Assembly (NCBI GenBank): GCA_002314945.1
Contig: DCHV01000087.1
Coordinates: 738 to 13,869, forward strand
Length of the DNA stretch: 13,132 nucleotides
Direction of reading: 5' to 3'
DNA from: Prevotellaceae bacterium UBA1743
Lineage (GTDB): Bacteria; Bacteroidota; Bacteroidia; Bacteroidales; Bacteroidaceae
Shown: positions 13,082-13,132 of the stretch, piece by piece
Layout of the letters: each line of letters begins with the position of its first letter
Position numbering within the stretch: position 1 is the first letter of the stretch
Translations under genes and position numbers: made by a program
Notes under the pieces: model-generated
Database searches by the model: none
What the model saw: only the letters and a program-made list of their open reading frames with translations
Told to the model about the DNA's origin: nothing

Positions 13082-13112
13082 TTTGTACATGTTTCGGATT
13101 ATACTACCTTTG
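13082..13112 (+). promoter_or_regulatory. Divergent plus-strand promoter reading out of the window
   Basis: TTTG at 13082-13085, a 19-bp spacer and TACCTTTG at 13105-13112 form a consensus promoter pointing right. Its gene must lie beyond the window end. It is divergent from the reductase promoter, with the two -33 boxes about 55 bp apart. Confidence 0.7.
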
Positions 13113-13132
13113 TAGTGATATTGCTTTATTTT

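Overview
The window looks like accessory DNA from the order Bacteroidales, most likely a Prevotella/Segatella-type gut bacterium (genus is inference). The main evidence is promoter grammar. At least five starts carry the Bacteroidetes sigma-ABfr pattern, a TTTG or TTG box 19-20 bases before TAnnTTTG (2316-2347, 6278-6308, 11274-11305, 12997-13028 on the minus strand, 13082-13112), and classical Shine-Dalgarno sites are almost absent. Protein content agrees: a RhuM-family protein, a BspA-type leucine-rich-repeat lipoprotein with an acidic stretch after the lipid cysteine, and a KilA-N C-terminus of Bacteroidetes type.

Left part (1-3970), defence-like genes. The C-terminal end of a KilA-N protein is followed 6 bp later by a 242-residue protein with an N-terminal winged-helix/HARE-like region and a C-terminal PD-(D/E)XK-like nuclease pattern. 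Next is an AT-rich promoter region crowded with GATC sites, including a perfect 18-bp palindrome. Then comes a DNA adenine methyltransferase closely resembling DpnA (M.DpnIIB), carrying an N-terminal DpnD/PcfM-like domain. It ends at a strong terminator. A separately promoted 506-residue protein with a HIRAN-like N-terminus and otherwise unknown function follows. I read 1-2218 as a candidate GATC-directed restriction-modification or methylation-sensing cassette; this is inference.

Middle (3971-7222). A 490-bp non-coding stretch precedes a complete hipB-hipA toxin-antitoxin operon with a 14-bp palindromic operator at its expected transcription start. Another non-coding stretch (5912-6277) holds crossed inverted repeats built on the heptamer GTTAAAT. 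A three-gene operon of small proteins follows: a 56-residue ORF, a 156-residue protein ending in (GGGSTS)4, and a 73-residue membrane protein. It closes at a clear intrinsic terminator.

Right part (7300-13132). This holds a RhuM-family gene, a BspA-like LRR lipoprotein and a secreted pectate-lyase-like beta-helix protein (the last two probably co-transcribed), then a Phd/YefM-RelE/ParE toxin-antitoxin pair. On the minus strand is a YghZ-type aldo/keto reductase that looks like ordinary chromosomal metabolism. Its promoter diverges from a plus-strand promoter that drives something beyond the window.

No integrase, transposase, rRNA, complete tRNA or CRISPR array is visible. Two toxin-antitoxin operons, a methyltransferase/nuclease set, KilA-N and RhuM together mark this as an accessory or defence-type island, probably ending near the reductase gene.
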